From Deltaproteobacteria bacterium (GTDB lineage: Bacteria > Desulfobacterota > Desulfomonilia > UBA1062), in assembly GCA_018436855.1 (NCBI GenBank), contig JAHDKO010000079.1, forward strand, positions 62,001 to 126,000: 64,000 nt of DNA. Reading direction: 5' to 3'. The translations under genes and the position numbers were made by a program. Positions 33,290-42,054 of the stretch are shown here, piece after piece (position 1 is the first letter of the stretch; every line of letters starts with the position of its first letter). The notes under the pieces were generated by a model, which searched no databases, was not told the DNA's origin, and was given only the letters and a program-made list of their open reading frames with translations.

Positions 33290-34342
33290 CTAAAACCACA
33301 TCCGGTGGCTCCAGATGTCCTGTTTGAGATCCTGCATGTCTTCCTTGAGCGCAAGATACAGCGAAGCATTGCGGATGGCAAGCCCGCCCTGATGAGCTAT
33401 GGCAGTGGCGAGCATGATCTCGTCCTCGGTAAACTCCCTGGGTATGCCGCTGTAAAGACGGAGCACGCCGATCACCTCATCCATGGCCTTTATGGGAACA
33501 CAGAGGATGGATACAATACCCTCCTTCTTCTTCTCGTCCTTGTACTGCACGCCGTCTGCCAGGGTTGCGTCACGGATCATGACCACTTTGCCCTGAAGCG
33601 CTTCGGCAATGCTCTCTTCCGCATAGACCGGACCTTTGTTGAGGTAGGCCTCGCTCAGCCCGTAGCTGGTCACCAGCTGCAGGATCTTCTTTTCCCTGTT
33701 CAGAAGCCTGACCGATACGGCTTTGACCCCGAATGTCCGCGCCACGTCCACGGTCATGATCTCCATGATGTTCTTGATATCCAGGCTTGAGTTGATGCTC
33801 GCCGAGAGATCGAGAAATAGCTCGGTATTCTTGCGGATCTGCTCTACGAGCCGGGCGCGTTCGATGGCCATCCCTCCCTGCTCGGCAAGCGCGGTGAGGA
33901 ACTCTATCTCGTCGCTCGAGAACCTCCGGTGCTCGGCGGTGTATAGACCGAGAACACCGATCACCAGGTCTCTGGCCATGACCGGCACCACAAGGATGGA
34001 TGCGATTCCCTCGGTCTTTTTCAGCTCGTGATGGTGAACGCGGGGATCCTTCGTGGCATCGTATATGGCGATGTAGCCTTTTGCAAGGATCTCCTCAGCG
34101 GCGCGCTTGGCCTCGCCGGGCTCCATGTGGAGATAGTCTTTGGACAGTCCTCTCTGCGCAATGGGGAAGTACAGCGAGTCCTTACGGGTTTCATCCTGCA
34201 TGAACAGGCTCGCAGCCTTGCCGTCCATGGTTTCGATGGCGCTCCGGACGATCAGGTCCAGCAGGCCCTCCTTCTCAAGGGTGGTTCCGAATGCCCTGCT
34301 TACCCTGCAAATTGTCGAAAAAAAGTTCTTTTTTTCCGGCAT
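33290..34342 (-). CDS. Double GAF-domain sensor protein
   Basis: A 350-residue protein of two GAF domains: the first at about residues 20-165 (ETMDGKAASLFMQDE...VVPVMARDLVIGVLGLYT), the second at about 180-330 (FGVKAVSVRLLNRE...CVPIKAMDEVIGVLRLYS). No histidine kinase, GGDEF or HTH follows, so it is a stand-alone ligand sensor. Its start lies 68 bases inside the 3' end of phaC. Its place inside the synthase operon suggests a role in sensing metabolite state for PHA turnover, but the ligand is unknown. Confidence 0.75.
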   Translation of the reverse strand: MPEKKNFFSTICRVSRAFGTTLEKEGLLDLIVRSAIETMDGKAASLFMQDETRKDSLYFPIAQRGLSKDYLHMEPGEAKRAAEEILAKGYIAIYDATKDPRVHHHELKKTEGIASILVVPVMARDLVIGVLGLYTAEHRRFSSDEIEFLTALAEQGGMAIERARLVEQIRKNTELFLDLSASINSSLDIKNIMEIMTVDVARTFGVKAVSVRLLNREKKILQLVTSYGLSEAYLNKGPVYAEESIAEALQGKVVMIRDATLADGVQYKDEKKKEGIVSILCVPIKAMDEVIGVLRLYSGIPREFTEDEIMLATAIAHQGGLAIRNASLYLALKEDMQDLKQDIWSHRMWF

Positions 34343-35531
34343 GATTCGATTCCTCGCTTATTTTAACCCCGGGATAGATATTCTTCGCAGGATGATGCGC
34401 TCTATCTGCTGCGCTCTCCGTATCGTCCCGGCCGGCAGGTTCATAACGGCCTTCGTGCGCTTTGAGCCAGTTGATGATCTTCGGGGCAAACTCCTTCTGA
34501 GTCTTGGAGCTGACATAGATGCCGATATGACCGGTATCGAGACACACGTTTTCGGTGTCCCTGCTCCCCACCACGCCGGTGATCTTCTCGGCTGCTTCCG
34601 GGGGCACCAGATGGTCATACTGGGCATAGATGTTGAGCATGGGCATGGTGATTTTCTGCAGATCGACATGCCTCCCTCCGATCACCAGCTTGTTTTCGAT
34701 CAGGAGATTTTTCTGGTACAGGTCCTTGATGAACTGCCTGAACGTTTCGCCCGGTACGTCGGGGCTGTCGAAAATCCACTTCTCCATCCTCACGAAATTC
34801 TCGACAAAGGGTTTGTTGTCCATGTTCTCCAGAAACCCGATATACTTGTCTATCATCAGGCGCGCCGGATTGAGCAGGAGAAAGCCGAAGTTCATGAGGT
34901 CTCCGGGCATGTTGCCGAAGGTGTCGATCATCTTGTCCGCATCCAGCCACCTCAGCCAGATATGCAGCAGCCCCTGCCGGGTATCGAAGTTGGTCGGGCA
35001 GACCGTGGTCACCAGGTTTTTGATCTTGTGGGGGTGCAGCGCGGAGTAGATCACGCTGAACGTGCCTCCCATACAGATACCCATGAGATTGATCTGCTCG
35101 ACCTTTTCCCGCTCCAGGACGAAGTCGACGATATCATCCATATAGCCGTTCACGTGGTCGTCGATGGTGAGGAACTTGTCTTTATAGGTGGGGTATCCCC
35201 AATCCACCATATACAGGTTGATTCCGTTGGACAGAAAGTTCTTCACCACGCTCCGCTGCGGCTGCAGGTCGAGCATGGTTTCCCGGTTGATGAGGGCATA
35301 GACCACCAGCAGCGGTGTTCTCATGGTCTCGTTTGAAGGGAGAACGGCATTATAGTGCTTGAGCTTCACGCGGTCTTCTTCATATACTACCTCATAGGGG
35401 GTCGCCGCGATCTCGGTATCGAGATTGCCCAGCAGGACGTCCGTTGCCTTCTGGACCCGGACCTGGTGTACTTCCGCCTGCTCGGCAAGGTGCTTCAGGA
35501 TCATGTCGACGGGTATTTTCGGTTTCTCCAT
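34275..35531 (-). CDS. phaC: Class III PHA synthase, catalytic subunit PhaC
   Basis: A 418-residue class III synthase. The nucleophile is Cys153 in GICMGG; Asp306 in QYDHLVPP and His335 in DTGHIGIYVSS complete the triad, close to the Allochromatium positions. It polymerises (R)-3-hydroxyacyl-CoA with PhaE. About 60 residues beyond the usual end (AHEGRYEPAGRDDTES and following) are hydrophilic and run into the GAF gene in another frame, so the natural stop may have been lost. phaE ends 16 bases upstream. The ATG at 35531 has GGAG upstream. Confidence 0.9.
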   Translation of the reverse strand: MEKPKIPVDMILKHLAEQAEVHQVRVQKATDVLLGNLDTEIAATPYEVVYEEDRVKLKHYNAVLPSNETMRTPLLVVYALINRETMLDLQPQRSVVKNFLSNGINLYMVDWGYPTYKDKFLTIDDHVNGYMDDIVDFVLEREKVEQINLMGICMGGTFSVIYSALHPHKIKNLVTTVCPTNFDTRQGLLHIWLRWLDADKMIDTFGNMPGDLMNFGFLLLNPARLMIDKYIGFLENMDNKPFVENFVRMEKWIFDSPDVPGETFRQFIKDLYQKNLLIENKLVIGGRHVDLQKITMPMLNIYAQYDHLVPPEAAEKITGVVGSRDTENVCLDTGHIGIYVSSKTQKEFAPKIINWLKAHEGRYEPAGRDDTESAADRAHHPAKNIYPGVKISEESNHAGKKELFFDNLQGKQGIRNHP

Positions 35532-35547
35532 AGTGTCTCCTTTCCTG

Positions 35548-36432
35548 CTAGTCCTCTCTGTTCGCCCTTTCGAGGGAGCGAATCTTCTTTTTCAGCAGAT
35601 AAACCTCCTTACACAGGTCTTCCATCTCCTTCCTCGAAGGGACAGGCAGGGTCTGAAGCATGTCCTGGAGAATCCTGCTGCGGGCTGCAAGATAATCTTC
35701 CAGAGCATCCATTGTTTCTCCGAGTGCTTTGTTATACTCGGGTGACTGAAAGAGGTTCATGAAGTGCCCTTCGAGAATCTTGACCCACATCTGATAATAG
35801 GCCCGGGTGTCTTCGGGAAGGTTGCCCGAGCGGATGAGTTCCTCGATCTTCTCATGCATCATGTGATAGGACTTTTCAAACGGCAGCCAGAGGAGCTGAA
35901 GAAACTCCGCCAAGGCCGTGCTGAAAATATTGAGCTTGTCCAGGGTCTGATTGACTCTCTCCTGGTAGAACCTGCTCAGCCCGAGCTGCGGGATGTTGAA
36001 ATATTGCCTGATCTCCTTCTGGTAAATCTCGGACCAGGCCCGAAGGGTTTCCTGATCGATGTTGTCGATACGGTATGAATCCGTGCTGTTTCCTATCCTG
36101 TCGATCTTATCGACGATCTGCTGCTGGAGAGCGAAATATCCTTTCATTCCCGTGGCAAGGAGGGTTGTCGTGATGTCGGGGAGGATCGTCGTGGTGCGCA
36201 AGAGCGAATCCATTGCCGATGGCTCGCTCATGGCCGTCGAGACGGCGTGGTAGGTTTTCATCATCGCGGCATATGCTTCTATCGAGAAGCGCTCGGCCTG
36301 CCTTGACCGTCCTTCCTCATCCGCCGGGCCGCCGTCTTCCCGCCCTGGTTCACCCCAGAACCGGCCGGCCGCCCTGAGCCACTCCATGACCATGGTCTGC
36401 AGATCGGGCATTGCGTGTTCCTTCTCGCTCAT
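35548..36432 (-). CDS. phaE: Class III PHA synthase subunit PhaE
   Basis: A 294-residue largely helical protein. Its regions LGLSRFYQERVNQ, FLQLLWLPFEKSYHMM and the C-terminal coiled-coil segment PSRKEMEDLCKEVYLLKKKI are typical of PhaE. PhaE binds PhaC and is needed for activity. It is first in the minus-strand operon with phaC, the GAF gene and phaJ. The ATG at 36432 follows GAGGTGG; the 80 upstream in-frame residues are basic, proline-rich and not PhaE-like. Confidence 0.85.
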   Translation of the reverse strand: MSEKEHAMPDLQTMVMEWLRAAGRFWGEPGREDGGPADEEGRSRQAERFSIEAYAAMMKTYHAVSTAMSEPSAMDSLLRTTTILPDITTTLLATGMKGYFALQQQIVDKIDRIGNSTDSYRIDNIDQETLRAWSEIYQKEIRQYFNIPQLGLSRFYQERVNQTLDKLNIFSTALAEFLQLLWLPFEKSYHMMHEKIEELIRSGNLPEDTRAYYQMWVKILEGHFMNLFQSPEYNKALGETMDALEDYLAARSRILQDMLQTLPVPSRKEMEDLCKEVYLLKKKIRSLERANRED

Positions 36433-36665
36433 GAACCACCTCGTTCCTTTGTCATTTGAATGGGAAGGCGGCTTCCTCCTGCAGGGATAAAACGCAAGCC
36501 TCCTCAGGGAAAACCATAAGAGTGAAAGTAAGAGGACGGGAAAAATTGTCAATGGATCCCGGTGCGGGAAACGGAAGGACGCAGGCCGGCATCGGCCCGG
36601 GAAGGGACATCGTGGCTGAAAAGGATGCGAGCGGCAGGCCCGGTCTCCGATGAGGGAAAAGCTCC

Positions 36666-36694
36666 TTGACAAAGAAAATGGAGTTGCTTATAAG
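36666..36694 (+). promoter_or_regulatory. Promoter of tRNA-Gly
   Basis: TTGACA (36666-36671), a 17-base spacer and TATAAG (36689-36694) lie 15 bases before the tRNA. Confidence 0.7.
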
Positions 36695-36709
36695 GTGGTT
36701 TGTTTTTGG

Positions 36710-36784
36710 GCGGGAATAACTCAGTGGTAGAGTGTAACCTTGCCAAGGTTAAAGTCGCGGGTTCGAATCCCGTTTCCCGCTCCA
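36710..36784 (+). tRNA. tRNA-Gly (anticodon GCC)
   Basis: A 75-base cloverleaf. The acceptor stem GCGGGAA pairs with TTCCCGC, the anticodon loop TTGCCAA gives GCC, and the T arm contains GGTTCGAATCC. The CCA end is encoded (36782-36784). A T run follows the gene. Confidence 0.95.
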
Positions 36785-37040
36785 ACCTTTTTTATCTCCG
36801 GGAAAGAGGGATCACTCTTGATCCTCGTTTTAATCCGCCTTCCGTTCAACCGGACCGGAAAGGCCGCGAAACCCCAGTGATCCGGTACCCAAGGCCGTAA
36901 TGATCATGCGGGGTCCTCCGCGCAGCATCCCGGATTACACACCATCCGTTCCCGCACCTCCATCAGGAGATCTTTCGGGTGGAGACACGTTCTGTGCTTC
37001 CCCAAATGGGGGCCTGCTTTGGGGGCACGGAAAGACGGGA

Positions 37041-37060
37041 AATGTGAACCCGTCCCCGAT
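37041..37060 (-). repeat. 20-bp dispersed repeat abutting the asnS stop codon
   Basis: AATGTGAACCCGTCCCCGAT on the plus strand is identical to 48611-48630. In both cases its last base is the last base of the stop codon of a minus-strand gene. Read on that strand it follows the stop as TCGGGGACGGGTTCACATT. Confidence 0.8.
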
Positions 37061-38355
37061 CAGGGATATGCCCGGTAGATCATCCTGGGGAAGGGTATGG
37101 TCTCACGGACGTGCTTGAGGCCGCAGATCCAGGACAGGGTGCGCTCGACTCCCAGGCCGAACCCTGAATGGGGGACGCTGCCGTACTTTCTCAGGTCGAG
37201 GTACCAGCCGTACCGCTCGGGATCCAGGTTGTTCTCCCGGATGGCCTGCATGAGCTTGTCATAGTCGTTCTCGCGCTCAGAGCCCCCGATGATTTCGCCA
37301 TAGCCCTCGGGCGCCAGGAGGTCGGCGCACTTGACATACTCGGGCTTCTCGGGGTGCTGCTTCATGTAGAAGGCCTTGACCTTCCGGGGATAGTTTTCGA
37401 TGAACACGGGCTTGTCGTAGAGGCTCGTGATCAGGGTTTCGTCGTCTGCGCCCAGGTCCGTGCCCCACTCGATGTCCGATCCCTTGTCCTTAAGGATGGT
37501 CAGGGCCTCGTCGTAGCTGATGCGATGGAAGGGCGGCACGACCTTTTTCAACGGCTCGATATCCCGCTCCAGGGAGGCCAGCTCCTCGGCCCTCTCGGCA
37601 ATGGTGTTCTGCACGATGTACGAGACAAAGTCCTCCTGCAGGGCGAGGTTGCGGTCGTGGTCAAAGAACGCGGCCTCGGCCTCGACCATCCAGAACTCGA
37701 TGAGATGGCGCCTGGTCTTGGAGCGCTCGGCACGGAAGGTGGGGCCGAAACAGTAGACCTTGCTCAGACCGAAGATGGCGGCCTCCAGATAGAGCTGGCC
37801 GGTCTGCGAGAGAAAGGCCTTGCCCAGATCGAAATAGTCCACGGAAAAGAGACTCGAGGTGTCCTCTCCGCAGGTGGTGGTGAAGATGGGCGAATCGATC
37901 AGGGTGAAGTCGTTTTTGTGAAAGTATTCCCGGATATGCCTCACCAAGGTGTCGCGCACCCGCATGATCGCGATCTGCCGGCTCGATCGGAGCCAGAGAT
38001 GGCGGTTGTTCAGCAGGAAATCAGGCCCGTGCTCCTTCTTGCCGATGGGGAACTCCTCCTGAGGCTTGTGGATGATCTCCACCCGCGAGACATGCAGCTC
38101 GTACCCGCCCGGGGACCTGCTCTCTTCCACGACCTTTCCCTGCACCTCAAGGGAGGATTCCAGGGGGATCTTTTTCACCTCCTGGTAGGCTTCTCCGAGC
38201 ACTTCACGCTCGGCTATGGCCTGGCACAGGCCGCTTCCATCCCGGATGAGCAGGAAGGAAACCTTGCCGCTGGATCTCCTGTTGGCGACCCATCCCTTGA
38301 TAACGACCTCTTCCCCCACGTGACGGGAAAAATCTTTGATATAGCTCTGTGTCAT
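37060..38355 (-). CDS. asnS: Asparaginyl-tRNA synthetase
   Basis: A 431-residue class IIb aminoacyl-tRNA synthetase. It has an N-terminal OB-fold anticodon domain (EVVIKGWVANRRSSGKVSFL), class II motif 2 around FGPTFRAERSKTRRHLIEFW and motif 3 as GFGLGVERTLSWICGL. It charges tRNA-Asn. The ATG at 38355 is preferred because GAGGAA precedes it; a start 14 codons upstream has no such site. A copy of the 20-bp repeat begins at its stop codon. It is divergent from the ModE-like gene. Confidence 0.95.
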   Translation of the reverse strand: MTQSYIKDFSRHVGEEVVIKGWVANRRSSGKVSFLLIRDGSGLCQAIAEREVLGEAYQEVKKIPLESSLEVQGKVVEESRSPGGYELHVSRVEIIHKPQEEFPIGKKEHGPDFLLNNRHLWLRSSRQIAIMRVRDTLVRHIREYFHKNDFTLIDSPIFTTTCGEDTSSLFSVDYFDLGKAFLSQTGQLYLEAAIFGLSKVYCFGPTFRAERSKTRRHLIEFWMVEAEAAFFDHDRNLALQEDFVSYIVQNTIAERAEELASLERDIEPLKKVVPPFHRISYDEALTILKDKGSDIEWGTDLGADDETLITSLYDKPVFIENYPRKVKAFYMKQHPEKPEYVKCADLLAPEGYGEIIGGSERENDYDKLMQAIRENNLDPERYGWYLDLRKYGSVPHSGFGLGVERTLSWICGLKHVRETIPFPRMIYRAYP

Positions 38356-38438
38356 ACATTCCTCGTGTGCGAAGCCTTTTATCTGATGGATTTCCATAAC
38401 GCATAAACCCCTCTGCGATCAACTAGAAACCGTGCGAG

Positions 38439-38454
38439 GGTTTTCACGAAAACC
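38439..38454. promoter_or_regulatory. Palindrome between asnS and the ModE-like gene
   Basis: GGTTTTCACGAAAACC has seven-base perfect arms around AC. A second GTTTTCAC half-site occurs about 15 bases downstream. It may be an operator of the adjacent regulator. Confidence 0.45.
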
Positions 38455-38516
38455 TGTATTTTCCAGACGTTTTCACACCATTGATTCTTTGCGTGCATAA
38501 TGGTATCTCATGTCCC

Positions 38517-38873
38517 ATGGAATTCGCATATAAAATCTGGATTGAAAAGGACGGAAACACGGTATTCGGCATGGGGATTTACAAGCTCCTCAATCTCGTG
38601 GCCGAAACAGGGTCTCTCCACAAGGCCGCCCAGGAGCTCGGCATGTCCTACCGGGCCGCGTGGGGAAAGGTCAGAGAGTATGAAGATAGGCTGGGGATCG
38701 GTCTGCTGGAAAAAGGGAGACACGGCCGTACCGGCGCCCGTCTGACTCCCGAGGGGGAACTGATCCTGAAGCACTTCCAGGACATTCTCGCGGAGATGAA
38801 TAGACTCGTCGCCGCAGGCCCCCTTTCCCGGATCATTGACAAGATTGAAGACATCGAACCGACGCAAGAATAA
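38517..38873 (+). CDS. ModE N-terminal-domain (winged helix) regulator without molybdate-binding domain
   Basis: A 118-residue winged helix-turn-helix protein of the ModE/LysR-N type: GIYKLLNLVAETGSLHKAAQ, LGMSYRAAWGKVREYE and GARLTPEGELIL are family-typical. It lacks the C-terminal molybdate-binding MOP repeats of full ModE, so its ligand, if any, is unclear. The ATG at 38517 begins the domain. It may regulate molybdate transport or cofactor genes, and the window does hold moaA and mobB. The palindrome upstream could be its own operator. The pgpA start follows its stop by three bases. Confidence 0.75.
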   Translation: MEFAYKIWIEKDGNTVFGMGIYKLLNLVAETGSLHKAAQELGMSYRAAWGKVREYEDRLGIGLLEKGRHGRTGARLTPEGELILKHFQDILAEMNRLVAAGPLSRIIDKIEDIEPTQE

Positions 38874-38876
38874 CCC

Positions 38877-39341
38877 ATGTCACTCCTCGATGCTCTCTGC
38901 CGGGTCGTCTCAACGTTTTTCGGAGCGGGTTACGCACCCAAGGCCCCGGGGACGGTGGGGACCTTCGCCGCACTGCCGTTGTATCTGATCCTCCGGAAAC
39001 TCCCTCTGTCGCGCTATCTCCTCGCTACCGCGCTGATAACCGCGGCAGGGATTGCATCGTCCTCGCGGATGGAAAGCTGCTGGGGAAAAGATCCCCAGCG
39101 GGTGGTGATCGATGAGGTCTCGGGAGTACTGATCACCATGCTCGCCAGGCCCCGGGGATTCCGCGAGATCTTTCTCGGCGCGATGATCTTCCGCCTTTTC
39201 GACATCACCAAGCCGCCCCCGATGAGGCAGCTGGAGAGGTTGCCCGCAGGGTTCGGGATCATGATGGACGATGTGGCGGCGGGCGCGATCAGCGCAGGCG
39301 TGCTGGCGGGTGTTCTCAAGATGCTCAGGAGGCCCGGGTGA
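38877..39341 (+). CDS. pgpA: Phosphatidylglycerophosphatase A
   Basis: A 154-residue membrane phosphatase that makes phosphatidylglycerol. The signature segments APGTVGT (residues 24-30), DEVSG, FRLFDITKPPP and GIMMDDVAAG are all present, with three or four hydrophobic helices. It is first in a run with cinA, thpR and recA. Its stop overlaps the cinA start (GTGA, 39338-39341). Confidence 0.93.
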   Translation: MSLLDALCRVVSTFFGAGYAPKAPGTVGTFAALPLYLILRKLPLSRYLLATALITAAGIASSSRMESCWGKDPQRVVIDEVSGVLITMLARPRGFREIFLGAMIFRLFDITKPPPMRQLERLPAGFGIMMDDVAAGAISAGVLAGVLKMLRRPG

Positions 39342-40426
39342 AGGCTTCGATCATCATAACCGGTTCGGAAATCCTCACGGGAATGCGCCGGGATGCGCTC
39401 GTCCAGCCCATGGCATCATGGATGACCTCGCGGGGCATTTCCATGGACGAGGTCCGCGTCATCGGAGACAGCCCGGAAAGGCTCGTAAAGACCGTGCGCG
39501 ATTTCGCCCAGGCAAACGACCTGATCATCGTCACCGGAGGGCTGGGTCTGACCCCGGACGACACCACGCACAGGGCGGTCGAAGCACTGGCCGCCTCCGG
39601 TGATGTCCGGATCTATCCCGGGATCGACAACCCGGTGGGCTCTGCCCGGGGAATCGACCTGCGCTTTGATCAAGGCACCCGGGTCGTCTTTCTTCCCGGT
39701 GTCCCCCGGGAGGCGCATGCGATGTTTGGTATCCTGGCCCGGGGGCTCAACGAGGGTGCGCCGAAAACCGTGGAGGTCACGGTGTTCGGTCTCAGAGAGG
39801 CGGAAATCGCCCGGCGCCTGGGAGACCTGGCTGCGACGTGCGGCTATCTGCCGAGGGACATGGAGGTGGCCGTGATCGTCCCCAAGGCGATCGAGCAGGA
39901 TGTCCGCCGGATACTCGCCCCCCATGCCCTGGAGCAGGAGAGCTTGAGCGCCGGCGTGGCCGCCCTGCTCAAGAGCAGGGGCCTCACCCTGGCCACCGCG
40001 GAGTCGTGCACTGGCGGGCTCATCGCCCACATCGTCACCCAGCTTCCCGGGAGCTCGGAATACTTCATGGGCTCGGTGGTCTCCTACAGCAACGAGATCA
40101 AGACCCGGGTACTCAAGGTTCCCGAAGAGATCCTCTCCCGCCACGGCGCGGTGAGCCCTCAGACCGCGGCAGCGATGCTCAAGGGGGTCCTGGATCTCAC
40201 GGGCGCCGACGTCGGGATCGCTACCACGGGCATTGCAGGCCCCACGGGCGGGTCGGACGAAAAGCCGGTGGGCATGGTGTGGATCGCTGCCGGGGGAAAG
40301 GACGACCACGCGGTCAGGGATTTCCGGTTCGGATTCGACCGGCAGGGCAACAAAATGGCCTTTGCAAAGACTGCGCTCTTTCTCTTGAGGACCTATCTGC
40401 ATGATACGGACGTTCGCAGCCATTGA
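39338..40426 (+). CDS. cinA: CinA family protein (ADP-ribose pyrophosphatase/NMN deamidase-type)
   Basis: A 362-residue protein with the N-terminal MoCF-biosynthesis domain (GSEILTGMRRDAL, VTGGLGLTPDD) and the C-terminal CinA deamidase domain starting near residue 205 (TLATAESCTGGLIA, GIATTGIAGPTGG). CinA recycles NMN in pyridine nucleotide metabolism. The GTG start is fixed by overlap with pgpA. The thpR start lies 26 bases inside its 3' end. Confidence 0.92.
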   Translation: MKASIIITGSEILTGMRRDALVQPMASWMTSRGISMDEVRVIGDSPERLVKTVRDFAQANDLIIVTGGLGLTPDDTTHRAVEALAASGDVRIYPGIDNPVGSARGIDLRFDQGTRVVFLPGVPREAHAMFGILARGLNEGAPKTVEVTVFGLREAEIARRLGDLAATCGYLPRDMEVAVIVPKAIEQDVRRILAPHALEQESLSAGVAALLKSRGLTLATAESCTGGLIAHIVTQLPGSSEYFMGSVVSYSNEIKTRVLKVPEEILSRHGAVSPQTAAAMLKGVLDLTGADVGIATTGIAGPTGGSDEKPVGMVWIAAGGKDDHAVRDFRFGFDRQGNKMAFAKTALFLLRTYLHDTDVRSH

Positions 40427-40952
40427 CCTCCCCGAAGAGATCAAGGCCGATCTCGCCTCTGTGATCGCCGATCTCAGCCGGAAAAACGACCGGGTGCGGT
40501 GGGTGAAGCCCGCAGGGATGCACCTCACACTGAAGTTTCTGGGCGATATCCCCGAGACGACCGTCGGGCCCCTGTCAGCGGAGCTGGACTCCGTGGCTCG
40601 GGATTTCCCCCCCCTGAGGTTGGCAGTGGAAGGCCTGGGCGCGTTCCCGAATCTCAGGCGTCCCCGGGTCGTCTGGGCAGGGCTGAGCGGAGAAATCGAG
40701 CGCCTGAGGCAGATCGCCTCCCGGGTGGATAAAGCCTGCACGTCGTTCGGCGTCAAGCCCGAGAAACGCCCGTTTCAGGCCCATATAACCATAGGTAGAC
40801 TAAAGGTTCCGACTGTGGTAGACCTGAGTAAGGAATTGAGGAAAAAGGATTTTTCGGCAACCGAGATCGTTTTGTATCAGAGCGAGCTGCTACCGACCGG
40901 GGCGCGCTACACTGTTTTGAATAGGAGCATTCTTGGGCACAAAGGAGCATGA
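40401..40952 (+). CDS. thpR: RNA 2',3'-cyclic phosphodiesterase
   Basis: A 183-residue 2H phosphoesterase. The two catalytic HxTx motifs are HLTLKFLG (about residue 41) and HITIGRLK (about 128). Members open 2',3'-cyclic phosphate RNA ends. The ATG at 40401 lies within cinA, which indicates coupled expression in the cinA-thpR-recA run. Confidence 0.9.
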   Translation: MIRTFAAIDLPEEIKADLASVIADLSRKNDRVRWVKPAGMHLTLKFLGDIPETTVGPLSAELDSVARDFPPLRLAVEGLGAFPNLRRPRVVWAGLSGEIERLRQIASRVDKACTSFGVKPEKRPFQAHITIGRLKVPTVVDLSKELRKKDFSATEIVLYQSELLPTGARYTVLNRSILGHKGA

Positions 40953-40956
40953 ACCA

Positions 40957-42024
40957 ATGGAAGAAGGAAGAAAGCGGGCATTGCAGGATGCCATCACAAA
41001 GATCGAGCGGACCTACGGCAAGGGGTCCATCATGCGCATGGGGGCCGACGGCGTCGGCAAGGACGTGCCGGTCGTATCGACCGGGTCGCTGCTGCTGGAC
41101 TACGAGGCACTGAGCATCGGCGGGATTCCCCGGGGCAGGGTGACCGAGATCTACGGCGCCGAGTCCTCGGGCAAGACCACGCTGGCTCTGCACTGCATCG
41201 CCTCGGCCCAGGGCCAGGGCGGGATGGCGGCGTTCATCGACGCCGAGCACGCCCTTGACATCAACTATGCGAAGAAGCTCGGCGTGAACATCGACGACCT
41301 CCTGGTCTCGCAGCCCGATTCGGGCGAGCAGGCCCTGGAGATCGCCGAGACCCTGGTGAGGTCCAATGCGGTGGACATCGTGGTCATCGACTCGGTGGCG
41401 GCGCTCGTTCCCCGGGCCGAGATCGAGGGCGACATGGGCGACGCCCACATGGGCCTCCAGGCCAGGCTCATGTCCCAGGCGCTTCGGAAGCTCTCGGGCG
41501 CGATCTCCAAGACCAACACCACGGCGATCTTCATCAACCAGACCAGGCAGAAGATCGGCGTGCTCTACGGCAACCCGGAGACCACCACGGGCGGCAATGC
41601 CCTGAAGTTCTACGCGAGCGTGCGTCTGCAGATCAAGAACGCGGGGCCCATCAAGGATGGCACCGACGTGATCGGCAACCGGACCAAGGTCAAGGTGGTC
41701 AAGAACAAGATGGCTCCTCCCTTCAAAGAGGTCGAGTTCGACATCATGTTCGGCGAGGGCATCTCCCGTCACGGCGAGATCCTCGATGTGGGGTCGCTGC
41801 CGAACCGGGGCATCATCGAGAAGTCGGGTTCGTGGTACAGCTATAAGAAGCAGCGGCTGGGCCAGGGAAGAGAGGCTTCAAAGACCTTCCTGAAAGAGCA
41901 CCCCGAGGTGTATGCCGAGATCTACGAGGAATTGAGGAAGACGTTCCGGATGGCCGACGCCCCGGCGAAGAAGGACAGCGCTTCTCCGGCCGAGGCAGGG
42001 ACGCCCGAGCTTGCAGAAGCGTAG
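40957..42024 (+). CDS. recA: Recombinase RecA
   Basis: A 355-residue RecA with Walker A GAESSGKT (67-74), FIDAEHALD, and the conserved [15 protein letters not shown] and [18 protein letters not shown] regions. It forms the presynaptic filament for recombination and SOS induction. I chose the ATG at 40957 with AAGGAG about ten bases upstream; an in-frame TTG at 40933 is an alternative. I saw no LexA-type box upstream, and it is probably read from the pgpA operon. pilT starts 30 bases after its stop, between recA and recX. Confidence 0.97.
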   Translation: MEEGRKRALQDAITKIERTYGKGSIMRMGADGVGKDVPVVSTGSLLLDYEALSIGGIPRGRVTEIYGAESSGKTTLALHCIASAQGQGGMAAFIDAEHALDINYAKKLGVNIDDLLVSQPDSGEQALEIAETLVRSNAVDIVVIDSVAALVPRAEIEGDMGDAHMGLQARLMSQALRKLSGAISKTNTTAIFINQTRQKIGVLYGNPETTTGGNALKFYASVRLQIKNAGPIKDGTDVIGNRTKVKVVKNKMAPPFKEVEFDIMFGEGISRHGEILDVGSLPNRGIIEKSGSWYSYKKQRLGQGREASKTFLKEHPEVYAEIYEELRKTFRMADAPAKKDSASPAEAGTPELAEA

Positions 42025-42054
42025 GGCCTTTATAAAGACCGCAGGAGAGCAGAG

